Source: G963667855 sp963667855 (lineage in GTDB: Bacteria > Planctomycetota > Phycisphaerae > UBA1845). From it: DNA of 64,000 nucleotides. The notes under the pieces were generated by a model, which had not been told where the DNA came from, did no database searches, and saw only the letters and a program-made list of their open reading frames with translations. The position numbers were made by a program, and so were the translations under genes. Shown piece after piece: positions 36,601 through 46,291 of this stretch (its first letter is position 1; every line of letters begins with the position of its first letter). Location: NCBI GenBank assembly GCA_963667855.2, contig CAXXKI010000021.1:116910-180909 (forward strand). The letters are read 5' to 3'.

Positions 36601-38361
36601 TTTGATCTGCATCTTATACCAACGGTCCGACTCTCGTTCCACGCTGGTGTAGTTGAAGTTCCAGCCGCCACTTTCAGTAAAGGTGCCATCAATACCATTG
36701 GTCGAAACAATACCAATCAGGAACTGGTCGAGAAGACCGGGCAGATTGTTCTTGATGTTAATGGATACGGAACCTTCATCACGAGTACCGGTATTGAACG
36801 TACCTTCGTCAAACCGGGCAAGCTCAAAACGAGTACGGGCGCGGGCAGCTAATTCTTCCCCCGTATACTTGAAGTTCCAGGTTACCCACAGCGGTTCGGC
36901 ATTAGTACCATTGACACTTCCCAAATCCCAATAGAGACGTGAGGCATTGGAACTGGCGGGATTATCCTCTCGCAGGAAGTTCGGGCAACTGGCCGCACCA
37001 CCTGTCTGCAGACGCACGCGGGCGTCGGCCGGATCCGGAGCTGCGTATGAATCGTCCCAAAACTCCAGCAAATCCGCGTTGTTGTTGTAATTGTCGAAGT
37101 TGTCGGCCATCACTACACCATTGGCATAAACGATAACCGGACGCGACGGATCACTGGTTCCGCCATAGACAGTCTGGGTAGCGGTCAAGACATCACCGAC
37201 AGTCAGAGAGACACTGAAATCAGCTTCACCTCCGGACGGAGTTTGCGTACCGGCCGGCGATTCATTTATGAAGAGCGCCACTTGACTGGCATCGTCATGG
37301 CACAACACCGTAACCTGAGTATCGCTTACATATACCGGAGCTTCAATTACCGGAGGAACGACTGGATCCGGACCCGTCGCCTCAAACTGCAGCTCGTCGA
37401 TGGCAAAGTCAATATTATTTTCAGTATCAGATGCAACATTGGTAATAGCCAAATGCTCCAGAGTACCGCGGTTATTGGCGGCATCAAGAACACCGTTACC
37501 GGTCATTCCCGCGATTCCACCACCACGGTTAGTCCCGTTCACGTAGACGTTACCCGTGGATAAATCCCATTCCATAGAGTAAGCCGAAGCGCTAACCGGC
37601 AGAGTAGCCGCGGGAATCGGACGACGAGCACCATTGGTGCCAATGAAATAACCGAACCGCGTTTCATCATCTCCGCTGGGAACGGTGTCAATCGTACCGT
37701 TAGGACCGGGCGAGATAACTGCCGTACCAGACGGCAGACCTTCCGCCAGAATATCGAGGCCAACTCCATACTCCTGAATATCATCACCGGAAGCGGTGGT
37801 ATCCACGATGCCATTGGAACCGGCGATAATACCATTGATGGTTGTATCCACACCCACCCATTCAATGTCACCGGCTGTACCACCGTCATCCATCTGGGCA
37901 ACGAACTGGCCCGTTTCCCGGATACCAAGGCAAATACCTATCTCACCCCAAACGAAATAACCACGGTTGGTAATTTTGAAGCGGACCTTACCTGTCGTAT
38001 CCAAACCGGGGTTCGGTCTGACGTCATGGTTATAACTTGTCAAACGTACCCAGGCATCTGGATCAGCAGGTGAAACCCATTCAAAGATCACTTGCAGACA
38101 ACCAATGCCCGCAGTAGGCATTGAGTCTGATCTGAATGTAGAATTCAGATCAAAATCATTCACGTTGTGTACAACGTAATTCGCGGTGCTACCCGACCAC
38201 TCAGGCGCCCAGAAAAGTTCGTGACAGGCGACGTCCGTTGGATCACCCAATGGCGCCTCCTCAAACCCGACAACTTCTGATGGGTATTGCGCCCATACCG
38301 TTGTTGAACAAACCATTACGGCCGCTAATGCAACCGTCACCCTTCCGATCAGTTTTGTCAT
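33655..38361 (-). CDS. Giant secreted multidomain protein with dockerin-like C-terminus (paralogue 1)
   Basis: 1568 residues from the ATG at 38361, which has GGAGG nine bases upstream; the frame extends to 38517 but without a start signal. The signal peptide ends at TTVWAQ. An N-terminal ~320-residue domain (YPSEVVGFEEAPLGDP) is shared with the next gene. Then come LamG-like beta-sandwich segments (WYKMQIKVDGDYVNWYIDD) separated by short Ig-like modules with the recurring TATQTVxGxxSDPS ending. The C-terminus has two calcium loops (DWDADGSVDIDDF, DFDSDGDIDLRDF). It is probably a cell-surface or extracellular adhesion or carbohydrate-binding protein; no catalytic domain is identified. Confidence 0.8.
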   Translation of the reverse strand: MTKLIGRVTVALAAVMVCSTTVWAQYPSEVVGFEEAPLGDPTDVACHELFWAPEWSGSTANYVVHNVNDFDLNSTFRSDSMPTAGIGCLQVIFEWVSPADPDAWVRLTSYNHDVRPNPGLDTTGKVRFKITNRGYFVWGEIGICLGIRETGQFVAQMDDGGTAGDIEWVGVDTTINGIIAGSNGIVDTTASGDDIQEYGVGLDILAEGLPSGTAVISPGPNGTIDTVPSGDDETRFGYFIGTNGARRPIPAATLPVSASAYSMEWDLSTGNVYVNGTNRGGGIAGMTGNGVLDAANNRGTLEHLAITNVASDTENNIDFAIDELQFEATGPDPVVPPVIEAPVYVSDTQVTVLCHDDASQVALFINESPAGTQTPSGGEADFSVSLTVGDVLTATQTVYGGTSDPSRPVIVYANGVVMADNFDNYNNNADLLEFWDDSYAAPDPADARVRLQTGGAASCPNFLREDNPASSNASRLYWDLGSVNGTNAEPLWVTWNFKYTGEELAARARTRFELARFDEGTFNTGTRDEGSVSINIKNNLPGLLDQFLIGIVSTNGIDGTFTESGGWNFNYTSVERESDRWYKMQIKVDGDYVNWYIDDVMVTPASYTVAGGAAADGVPRPNSLSFDALIIGEGYSNNGPMMMFDNVSVTVGAGGTLHPFGDPEVAAPNVEEILYPGLTSVTVNDVDTNATEVEVFSNAVSIGSVTTTGFESTTVVVPVSPALVIEADITATQTVGGETSCHSIPVEVSIPVLTIDDDELIPGATTITVSGVAEGFATAIKVYANDVNLVHTETNPATDPITFTVPAFVDGDIITVTQVIGGIEGDPSEGKIVRNPPNMSLTMTLCLDENGDPADADYEFVGAAKAFTNAPVGKPLLPIMGQWQNIEFSLIPGEEPVTGWFGGDGSLTPDGGNYHIDSFFFSIDSNGASVGPYTIYLDHLYIIDNTGTKVVLDDSEDGNPYPGRRYNTPGEVVSWDSVWSSEASKDGFYSNKTTWSWGDEENTNYNAARPEVRLTPFADTARAVGCWVLFEGESDNPVPRPTILAPIVGNVDTVRVQDVDPTATSVDLYLNGVLFGTEVPVNGIADFDTSSTTLEMMDEFTATQTTPAGTSDKAIPRVVSKPPAPTLTKPIVALSTKVIVNDVMTLFNGTASVVTVYGNGSPIGSAAGGTESVEVTVPSLTQLTQITATQTVNGIESDPSVVAIVAVLQTPCGVAFEDDFDTDTSPNYTINTSSEDTSVDWAWDYSSMGIPPAPHSSGTTLGVRFGANIVDPAAAECIMITPTGYVFGGDYKLTFDMWINVNGPLPGGGTGSTEHVCAGVGYDGVTLNNTSTGSGGWFAVDGDGGETYDYRAYKNSGLQYLASGQWLVDDYNANATTDNDIENYFAGQSAPTYQQNNYTQQTGSLNNGCAGFAWREVEIVVVGDTVTWTIDGLPLCRLDRTVGADFPLDGAISLGYFDRYSSVSDNPDLSFGLIDNVRVEGFIGGDCNGNDIGDGCEDISGGDWDADGSVDIDDFKAFADCLSGPGTVPAPFDSQCVDACLESFDFDSDGDIDLRDFSAFAAVLEPPM

Positions 38362-38485
38362 GTTCCACATCCTCCGAACCAGCAAGCCAACAAGAACACT
38401 GCCGCGCACTGGCCAACCGCAACAGTGCAAGAAAAATTCAGAGTCTTCGAAAAAAAAATGAGGCCCTACCGAATTATACGGCGAT

Positions 38486-38518
38486 AGTGTCCCGCCGGAA
38501 TAACTCCGACGGGACACT
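38486..38518. repeat. Inverted repeat between the two giant genes
   Basis: AGTGTCCCGCCGGA pairs with TCCGACGGGACACT around a five-base loop. It has no adjoining T run on the minus strand, so it is either a weak terminator or an RNA-stabilising hairpin between the two co-directional genes. Confidence 0.5.
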
Positions 38519-38556
38519 GATAACTTTACTAAAAAACCATATTCACTTGCAACCGA

Positions 38557-41500
38557 TTACTTCGGGCCGGTGAATACTGATTCGAAGTCAACAAAGTCCT
38601 CCATGTCAACCACGTCATCGGCATTCGAGTCACCCCGCAGGCACGGAGCAGTCAGACCAGTAGCGTTGAAACATCCCTGGAAGACGGAGTAGTCGGCCAG
38701 GTCCACATCGCCATCGGTATCATAATCGAATGCGTCACAACCATCAGCTGAAACAAGTCCACCAGGAATGGTACCCGGACAGGCATCGTCAGCATCGCCT
38801 ACGCCATCACCGTCGGTATCAACTGCGATTTCTGTATACCAGCAGCGAGCATCCTGGGAACCAGTGGAGTAATAACCACCACCACTGACACCAAGGAGAT
38901 AATTCTTGCCACCAACTTCGTAGCTTACGGCCGTACTACGGGCAATCGGAATCGGATAAGAGTTACCCGTCATCCAGCCACTCACTTCACCGGTATCGTG
39001 GTTGACCTTGGTGTAGTACACGGTACTTTGCGGTGTAAGACCGTTCAATCCACCAATCATGAAGATGTATTCGTTATCAACAACGGCACACATGTGTTCG
39101 TATCGAGCTTGTGGGGTATCCGCAGGATCACGTTCCCACGATCCCAGGCTACCATCGGCGTTTACCGTGGTTCGCCACATTCCGTTTTCGTTTGTACCAC
39201 GATAGTTACCGGCCACGCGGAAGAGGTAGTCCTCGGTGGTTCCCTCGATTATTGCAACACCGTGGAACCAGGAGGCGTCCGGGGTGGAACTGGTTGTCTG
39301 CCAGGAACCATAATCTCCGCCGGCAGTGAGCCTGCTGTAGTAACACTGATCAGAATTGGTACCGTTATTCCGTTCGCCGTTAATGATGTACAGCGTGTCG
39401 TTGAATGCCAACATTCCACGACCAAAAGCGTCCATCTGAACCTGACCTTCACCATCCGGTATAGTTACTGATGACGTAGTCCAGGCAGCGGGCAACGATC
39501 CGTCCGGATTCGGTGTAATGTAATAGCACTCGTTTTTGGTGGGGTAACCACCATCGCTCCAACCACCCCAGACATAGATCCTGCCGTTTACGGCAGTAGC
39601 ACCGTGGGCGGCCAAAGGCAACGGAAGATCGGTGGTTTCCTGCCATGCACCAATACTTCCATCACTGTTTATTGGAGCATAGTAGACCGGATCCGCAGCC
39701 TGGCTCGCGGTAGGAGTTCTACCGCCTATGCAGTAGACATAGCCATTAAGCACGACAGCCGCGTGACTGGTTAATCCAGTATCAGGCAGTGAACTGGTCT
39801 CTTTCCAGTTAACAGTTACCGGCGGTTCCGCAAACTCTACCAGAACAGCCTCTGACTTGGGACTTTCCAGACCATTGACAGTCTGCGTAGCCGTAACCAT
39901 CTCACCTTCCTGCAATGCGCTGGGCATGGGAACCGTAACCGCACGGGTACCGGCAGGTGCGCTGGCTGCAAACACATCATCAACATAAACACTTACCGTA
40001 GACGCCGTTGCACCAGTGCCGTCGAGAAGATCGTAAACGGTAACCTGGTTTACCAGAGGAACAACCGGAGCCAACACGGTCGGAGCCGGCAGATCGACTA
40101 GAACGCCGCCTGACGCCGGTCCTTCAACTGTAGCAATCACCTGCTTGGCAATAACGGTCGCTCCGTTAATCAGCGGAGTTACCGGGACAGAAACCGTGCT
40201 CGAAGTGGGATTACTCAAGGTTCCGAGATACTCCACCGCACCTTCACCAAGATCATTGTAGACATTGATGTCGGTAGCATAGCCTACCAGAACATCACTG
40301 ACTTCCACGGCGGCCATTCCCGGTACGAGGAAAGACTGAACAGTAACCGTGGGGACCGCCACTTCTACACCTGCTGAGAGGCAGCTTTCTATTCCGCCAA
40401 CGGTCTGGGTAGCGGCGATGGAATCCGCATTATTCAAAGCGGTCACGGTAACAGTGGCAATATTGCCGGTGAACGGTCCTGTGGCAGAGCCAACAGGCAC
40501 GCCGTCAGCAAACACCTCAACCGTTACCGCGTTGCTGTCTATATCCTCAATATCAACAGTGGTAACACCCGGATACAGCGGACCGACAACCGTCGGTGAG
40601 GAAACAGGATTCGGATCGCCAAACGGAATTGGCGTATCACCCAATGTCACCGAAATATCATCGTAGCGGATTGCCGGAGCGTTACACTTATAGCCACAGC
40701 CGAGAACAACATACTTATACGAAGTATTCGGATCCGTTCGCGGTACACCGTCAGTATAAAGCGGAACACCGTTGGAACTGATCGGAAGACCATTGGAGTC
40801 CACCGGGTTGGCCAATGCACCATCCACGTAGAAATTAACCACACTGGTCTTTACTTCGATCTTCATTTCATGCCACACGCCCGGCACTCGGTCAATTCCG
40901 GTCAAGGCATAGTCATAATAGAAGTAATCGTACGCGTATCCGAAAATCGGAGTCGGAGAGTTGGTCATACTCAGGTACTGTTCACGATACTTCGGCAGGT
41001 ATACACCGTTGGTAAAAGCAAATCCAACAGCACCGTAAGTTCTGGTCAAAGATGGAGCAAGTTCAAACCTGGTACGTGCTTCAGTATAGTTGCTGTCGTG
41101 CTTGAAGCGATAGGTAACAACCAGCGGCTCCTCATCGGTACCGTTTAATGTACCAATACTGCGATAGAGACGCGATCCGGCAGTACCGAGCGTGGAATCA
41201 GTTAAAACCTGATTATCGCAACTGGAGGCATCTCCGGTACGAAGCTCGTACTTATTGGCATTACCGGGATCAGTCTGCAACCACAGCTCTTCCATTTCTT
41301 CCTGGGAAGCGTACGAGTCGAAGTTATCCGCCAGGAGGGTTCCCTCTCCATAGACAACCAGTGTCGATGACGGATCACTCTTGACACCGTAGACTATCTG
41401 CGTCGCGGTCAACGCGTCACCAACGCTTAAACTAACACCGGTGAAAGTTGCCGTGCCATCATCGATAGTAGTCTGAATACCATTTGTTGTCCCATTAATC

Positions 41501-42597
41501 ATCAGCGCAACACTGGAGGCAGCCTCGTGGCACTCCACGACAACCTGCGTGCTGGTGTCATAAACAGGGGCCACAATTACCGGAGGTTCAATTGGATCGG
41601 GTGAGTTCGCTTCAAACTGCAGTTCATCAATAGCGAAATCGATCTTAATGGCACTATCAGAAACAACATTGGTGATAACCAGTGCTTCAAGCGTACCACG
41701 ATCATTGGGAGCATCAAGAACACCGTTACCGGTGAAACCTGCAACCGCACCATCAATCGGTGCTCCACCATCTACAGTCACATCACCAGTGGACAGGTCC
41801 CACTCAAGAGCATAAGCCGTCGCCCGAACAGGAAGAGTAATCACCGGAACAGGTACTCGCGTACCGTTTGTACTGATAAAATACCCGAAACGCAGTTCAT
41901 CATCTCCGGCGGGTACCGTATCAATCGTTCCATTGCTACCGGGAGAAATAACGGCAGTACCGGCAGGGAGACCGTTGCTGACAATGTCGTACCCAACCGC
42001 GTATTCCTGAACATCATCACCCGAAGCAGTAGTTTCAACAATCCCATTCGAACCGGCGATTATGCCATTAACCGTAGGATCAACGCCAACCCACTCGACC
42101 GGGCCGCTATTGCCACCATCAGCCATCTGGGCAACGAATTCTCCTGTTTCCCTGATTCCCAGGCAAATCCCAATTTCCCCTACAATAAACTGCCCCCGGT
42201 TGGTTAGCTTGAAACGGACTTTACCAGTCGTATCCAGGCCCGGATTGGGACGGACAGTATGGTTGTAGGTCGTCAAACGAACCCAGGCATCAGGATCAGA
42301 AGGATTCACCCAACTGAAAAACACCTGCAAAGAACCCAGGCCCTCGGTATACATGGCATCTGATCGGAATGCGCTGTTTAGATCGTAAGAACCTTCCGAG
42401 TTTGGCACAATTGCCCACTTCGTACTGCCGGACCATGCCGGATTCCAGAACATTTCAAAGCAATCGGAATCTCCGGGATCACCTAACGGCGCATTGTTGA
42501 ACCCGACCATTTCCGATGGATACTGCCCCCAACTGACTGTCGGGCAAAGCATGCAACACGCCAAGGCGATTACTGCAAAACTTGATAAGCCCCTCAT
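38557..42597 (-). CDS. Giant secreted kelch/Ig-like protein with dockerin-like C-terminus (paralogue 2)
   Basis: 1346 residues from the ATG at 42597 after GGAGGACG. The signal peptide ends at VSWGQ. The first ~800 residues follow the same plan as the neighbouring paralogue (YPSEMVGFNNAPLGDP, LamG-like and TATQTVxGIES modules). From about residue 930 there is a kelch-type propeller of about six blades: AAVVLNGYVYCIGGRT, HGATAVNGRIYVWGGWS, ILFNDTLYIINGE-like and EYIFMIGGLNG. A thrombospondin-3-like DTDGDGVGDADDACPG and two dockerin/EF-hand loops end the protein. Extracellular binding or structural role inferred. Confidence 0.8.
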   Translation of the reverse strand: MRGLSSFAVIALACCMLCPTVSWGQYPSEMVGFNNAPLGDPGDSDCFEMFWNPAWSGSTKWAIVPNSEGSYDLNSAFRSDAMYTEGLGSLQVFFSWVNPSDPDAWVRLTTYNHTVRPNPGLDTTGKVRFKLTNRGQFIVGEIGICLGIRETGEFVAQMADGGNSGPVEWVGVDPTVNGIIAGSNGIVETTASGDDVQEYAVGYDIVSNGLPAGTAVISPGSNGTIDTVPAGDDELRFGYFISTNGTRVPVPVITLPVRATAYALEWDLSTGDVTVDGGAPIDGAVAGFTGNGVLDAPNDRGTLEALVITNVVSDSAIKIDFAIDELQFEANSPDPIEPPVIVAPVYDTSTQVVVECHEAASSVALMINGTTNGIQTTIDDGTATFTGVSLSVGDALTATQIVYGVKSDPSSTLVVYGEGTLLADNFDSYASQEEMEELWLQTDPGNANKYELRTGDASSCDNQVLTDSTLGTAGSRLYRSIGTLNGTDEEPLVVTYRFKHDSNYTEARTRFELAPSLTRTYGAVGFAFTNGVYLPKYREQYLSMTNSPTPIFGYAYDYFYYDYALTGIDRVPGVWHEMKIEVKTSVVNFYVDGALANPVDSNGLPISSNGVPLYTDGVPRTDPNTSYKYVVLGCGYKCNAPAIRYDDISVTLGDTPIPFGDPNPVSSPTVVGPLYPGVTTVDIEDIDSNAVTVEVFADGVPVGSATGPFTGNIATVTVTALNNADSIAATQTVGGIESCLSAGVEVAVPTVTVQSFLVPGMAAVEVSDVLVGYATDINVYNDLGEGAVEYLGTLSNPTSSTVSVPVTPLINGATVIAKQVIATVEGPASGGVLVDLPAPTVLAPVVPLVNQVTVYDLLDGTGATASTVSVYVDDVFAASAPAGTRAVTVPMPSALQEGEMVTATQTVNGLESPKSEAVLVEFAEPPVTVNWKETSSLPDTGLTSHAAVVLNGYVYCIGGRTPTASQAADPVYYAPINSDGSIGAWQETTDLPLPLAAHGATAVNGRIYVWGGWSDGGYPTKNECYYITPNPDGSLPAAWTTSSVTIPDGEGQVQMDAFGRGMLAFNDTLYIINGERNNGTNSDQCYYSRLTAGGDYGSWQTTSSTPDASWFHGVAIIEGTTEDYLFRVAGNYRGTNENGMWRTTVNADGSLGSWERDPADTPQARYEHMCAVVDNEYIFMIGGLNGLTPQSTVYYTKVNHDTGEVSGWMTGNSYPIPIARSTAVSYEVGGKNYLLGVSGGGYYSTGSQDARCWYTEIAVDTDGDGVGDADDACPGTIPGGLVSADGCDAFDYDTDGDVDLADYSVFQGCFNATGLTAPCLRGDSNADDVVDMEDFVDFESVFTGPK

Positions 42598-42920
42598 AAC
42601 ACACGTCCTCCGAAGAATTACTGCCAAGATACTCCGCCACGCACCCCCATCCCACAGGGAGAAAATCGACGCAACAGAACTTACGTACATAATAATGCAG
42701 TGGGAATTAAACCGATGACTGCAACGAGGAAAGCACTATCGCCCGTATCGCTCACAAACAGCTTTCTTTTCCGGACGTAATTCGGCATAAGCCCAATCAC
42801 CCCAAACATCGATTGGTCGGCTGACAAACCCATTTGTGATACTGACTGATATATAACCATCCCCCATTCAAGCTACCCCAAGCGGGACCCACTACACTTG
42901 AATACTCGACGGATTAACCT

Positions 42921-43003
42921 TCCGAAGTGACTTCGGAGGAGCGAAACTGCGGCTGAACCGCCAACTATCGCTCCATGGTTTCCACCTCCTCAGATTCCTA
43001 TAT
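42921..43003 (-). promoter_or_regulatory. Structured leader with strong SD and three-codon ORF
   Basis: On the minus strand GAGGAGGTGG precedes ATG GAG CGA TAG (42976-42965). The start codon region lies in one arm of a hairpin (GGAGCGA with TCGCTCC, inner GCGG with CCGC). An 8-bp stem, TCCGAAGT with ACTTCGGA, follows. A TTGTAT-17-TAATAT promoter-like pair sits just upstream. It lies about 320 bases ahead of the kelch-protein start. Confidence 0.4.
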
Positions 43004-43557
43004 TAACAGCCTTGCCAACCGAATACAAAGGAATTCTTCCTAAGGAGATTAATCCACTAAACAATTAACAAACCCTTAATTCAGGCTTATTAAACCAGGC
43101 TTTTGAAGGATCTATCGGCTATAGAAGCAGCTACAATCAGGTAGGCAGGATTACGAATTCCATGTTTTAAGCAAGAACGGCCTATATTGTACACAAAAAC
43201 ATCTAAACGTGGCTAAACACATCGATTAAAGCGATTCTTGAATGAATAGAATTCGCCGGTAAAAAAAAGAATTTCGGCTGGTCGTTAACTCACTCAAACA
43301 AAAAACTTTTAAGAATTACTGTAGATCCCCCACAAAACGAAGAGTCAAAGCACTAAAAAGATTAGTGCCTTTACACGTGATTATTTAAATTCAGGGTTAC
43401 TTGATCGAATAAACGTCTTGGCTGCCTTTCAATAAAATGGAACCCAATTCAATGGCGACTTTAATATCAAAACTGTGAACGTACGTACACCGTAGTGCAT
43501 TAAAAACACGTTCAGCAACTACATGAAAAAACTTTTGGCAAGGTACTATGCAAACAA
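43004..43557. other. AT-rich intergenic region
   Basis: About 550 bases without a supported gene. A weak hairpin GCACTAA/TTAGTGC (43350-43368), with a few T on the minus strand, could terminate the FG-GAP gene. Otherwise nothing is seen. Confidence 0.35.
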
Positions 43558-45252
43558 TCAATTCGGACCATCTAAAAGATTGACCAATTCCCCCAGGTCG
43601 TCAACGTCAACATCACCGTCGGTATCAAAATCCCAGACACAACAACCATCGCCCACTACAGGCAAAACCGAACAGGTAAAGCAAGCTTGAAACGCAGCGT
43701 AATCGGCCAGGTCATGATCACCGTCAGGTACCGCGTACTTATTCGAGTAAGTAAAGAGGTGAACCCGCCCTTTTGATTCATGATCGAACGGTGTGGCAAT
43801 TACGATTTCATCGAGACAGTCGTTATTCATGTTTGCCGTACCGATTTTATCGCAGAATTGTGCACTCGGTTCAGCACCGGCAATCCGCAGATCGGTATCC
43901 ACATTGGCGTTGAACACCGGCGAACCGGAGAAATCCCGCCCGAAAAGCACTTCCACCACGCCCTGTGATTGAGTTCCCCAGTCCCTCGACGAAGCGGCCA
44001 CGTCATCGTAGCCGTCGCCGTTGAAATCACCGGCGGTCAATTCTGCCCCCAATCCCTGGTGAGTTTCGCCAACAAGAACGAAATCCGGATCAGCGGACGC
44101 GTAATCAATGGTATGGGTACCTGTTTGATAAACGGAAGAACCTAAGAGCCCATAGGTAAAACCTTCACCGAAGTTCTGGTCCCACGCGCCAACATCCGCA
44201 CCAGGAGCAGAGGCGACCAGATCCATAATTCCATCATTGTTAAAATCGCCAACAGCGGCGGCGGCCCCAAGTTCATCCCACCTGCCCACTCCCAGGAGAG
44301 TAATGTCCGCCGGACCGTTAATCAGCCTGTAGACCGAACTCCAGGAAGTGCGACCCCTGTAAATATGGACAGCGCCCTCGGTAGCGAAATAACCCGCCCC
44401 GTGACTGTAATATTCGTTAGGTAGAATGAGATCGTCTATGCCGTCGCCCGTGATATCGGCCGTTTTTACGACTTTCCCAAGCTCATCGTATTCAACTTTT
44501 CCTTCAACATGGAACCCGAAATTAGAACTCAAAGACGCAAGGGATATGGTAAATCCCGGAGGGAATGGCAAACCGTAAATGACATAAACCCGCCCCGCCT
44601 GTGAAGCGGCACCGGGCGCCAAATGAGCACCGAGGACCAGATCACCGTAATTATCGCCGTTTATGTCGCCAATTGCCGCACCCTGCCCGTCCATGCCGCC
44701 AAATGAACTGGCACCACCCAGGTCGGCTCCTGCCGTCGGACCGTAAATCCTCAAATCCCAGTTAGTGGTTTCCGCAAGATCCCTTACCTGCGACTCAAAG
44801 AAATGCGTGTTGCCGAAAATTAAATAGGCAATACCCGAGCCAGGCTGGCCGGTGTCGGCCGTTGATGCGCAAACAAGCAGATCGTCTATACCGTCGCCGT
44901 TGACATCGCCCGTAGCCATGGACGAACCAAGATTGCCGTTTGATGTGGCGTCGAGAATAACCTGATCAGGAGTCACCGACGCCAGGTCAACAACACCCAA
45001 CCCTTCAGCGCCTTCTTGGCCTCTGATAATATAGACACGACTGATCTCGCCACCGGTTGATTCACTGGCAGACACCAGAAGATCATCATAACCATCGTTG
45101 TCGAGGTCACCGGAAGCAAGCGGCCGGCCCCAGTCCATATCCGTTACCGGCTCCAGGAAGACCGTTCCCGAATCGGTGGCAACCCGCTCGACGGCAGCCA
45201 ACGCCGCGGTACCGGTTAAAAACAGACACATAATAAAGGTCGTTTTTGACAT
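43558..45252 (-). CDS. Secreted FG-GAP beta-propeller protein with dockerin-like C-terminus
   Basis: 564 residues from the ATG at 45252, preceded by GGGGGAAG. The signal peptide ends at TAALAA. Seven FG-GAP/integrin-alpha-type repeats with calcium loops are visible: GDLDNDGYDDLLVSAS, GDVNGDGIDDLLVCAS, GDINGDNYGDLVLGAH, ADITGDGIDDLILPNE, GDFNNDGIMDLVASAP, GDFNGDGYDDVAASS and ANMNNDCLDEIVIATP. This is a complete seven-bladed propeller. The C-terminus carries dockerin-like loops (DGDHDLADYAAFQ, DFDTDGDVDVDDL). A surface or matrix role is inferred. It is third in a co-directional set with the two giant proteins but far upstream of them. Confidence 0.85.
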   Translation of the reverse strand: MSKTTFIMCLFLTGTAALAAVERVATDSGTVFLEPVTDMDWGRPLASGDLDNDGYDDLLVSASESTGGEISRVYIIRGQEGAEGLGVVDLASVTPDQVILDATSNGNLGSSMATGDVNGDGIDDLLVCASTADTGQPGSGIAYLIFGNTHFFESQVRDLAETTNWDLRIYGPTAGADLGGASSFGGMDGQGAAIGDINGDNYGDLVLGAHLAPGAASQAGRVYVIYGLPFPPGFTISLASLSSNFGFHVEGKVEYDELGKVVKTADITGDGIDDLILPNEYYSHGAGYFATEGAVHIYRGRTSWSSVYRLINGPADITLLGVGRWDELGAAAAVGDFNNDGIMDLVASAPGADVGAWDQNFGEGFTYGLLGSSVYQTGTHTIDYASADPDFVLVGETHQGLGAELTAGDFNGDGYDDVAASSRDWGTQSQGVVEVLFGRDFSGSPVFNANVDTDLRIAGAEPSAQFCDKIGTANMNNDCLDEIVIATPFDHESKGRVHLFTYSNKYAVPDGDHDLADYAAFQACFTCSVLPVVGDGCCVWDFDTDGDVDVDDLGELVNLLDGPN

Positions 45253-45496
45253 CACAACTTCCCCCAGAAGCATGTACGAATTGTCTTACCGCCCGCATCG
45301 ACGGTACTTGTATAAAATTCCAGAATCTGATTCTAACAGATCAGGGCAGCCATTCAAAGATGTGTCCATTGAATGTCAGAACTTATTATAAAGATCTTTG
45401 CAACCGGGTATCGCTGTCGATACGGTTAGCTTTTTAACACCCGGGAAAGTCTATAGTCCGAGAATCCCTAAGTCCGTGCGGTCATTGGAGTAAGCT

Positions 45497-46291
45497 ATGC
45501 TGAATAAAATCTGGTTCTGGCTCCTTTTTATCGGAATTGTGTTCGGAGCAGGCAAGGGTATTTATTACGCGAGTAAGGGAATGTATCCACCCGGGCTCGA
45601 ACCCAGGATGGATTCTCCAGCATCCCCGGCACCTGCCGACCACCCACCCGGCGGCAACGAAAACATCGCCAAGACCGCCGCCGCCGCGGAGATACTCCGA
45701 GCGAGCGGCCAGCAGCTTACCGAGGAAGCACTGGAATCGGCCGAAGTCGCGGTTACATTATGCATTACCCTCATTGGGGTAATGACCTTATGGCTGGGAT
45801 TAATGAATATCGCCAAGGACGCGGGACTTGTCGACGCCCTGGCTCGCGTAATGCAACCGGCGATGCGCTGGCTGTTTCCGGATGTCCCCAAAGGCCATCC
45901 GGCTCAGGGAAGCATGCTGATGAATCTGTCGGCCAACCTGCTGGGAATGGGAAACGCGGCCACCCCGTTCGGTTTAAAAGCGATGGAGGATCTGGACCTG
46001 CTTAACCAGCACAAAGGAACCTGCACCAACGCAATGGCCATGTTCCTGGCCATCAACACCAGCAGCGTAACACTCATTCCCATTACCGTGATCGGGCTGC
46101 GAATTGGAACGGGCAGCACGAACGCGGCAGCCCCGATGGCCGGATTGCTGATGGCCACCACCATCAGCACCATAACCGCCATAATCGCAACGAAAATCCT
46201 CTGCAGGCTGCCTCGCTACGCCTTACCGGAAACCACAAACTCTACACAGAACAGTGAACAACAGGGAAAGGAGGCGGCGAATAATGAATAG
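45497..46291 (+). CDS. spmA: Spore maturation protein A homologue (nucleoside-recognition/Gate family)
   Basis: 264 residues with about five membrane helices. The Gate-domain motif LSANLLGMGNAATPFGLKAMEDL is visible (as LGMGNAATPFGLKAM). The periplasmic insert after the first helix (residues ~30-65) is Pro/Ala-rich. In Bacillus SpmA and SpmB act in spore core dehydration, but many non-sporulating bacteria carry them as transport or envelope proteins of unknown role, which applies here. A GGAG site precedes the ATG. The 3' end overlaps spmB by eight bases. Confidence 0.85.
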   Translation: MLNKIWFWLLFIGIVFGAGKGIYYASKGMYPPGLEPRMDSPASPAPADHPPGGNENIAKTAAAAEILRASGQQLTEEALESAEVAVTLCITLIGVMTLWLGLMNIAKDAGLVDALARVMQPAMRWLFPDVPKGHPAQGSMLMNLSANLLGMGNAATPFGLKAMEDLDLLNQHKGTCTNAMAMFLAINTSSVTLIPITVIGLRIGTGSTNAAAPMAGLLMATTISTITAIIATKILCRLPRYALPETTNSTQNSEQQGKEAANNE

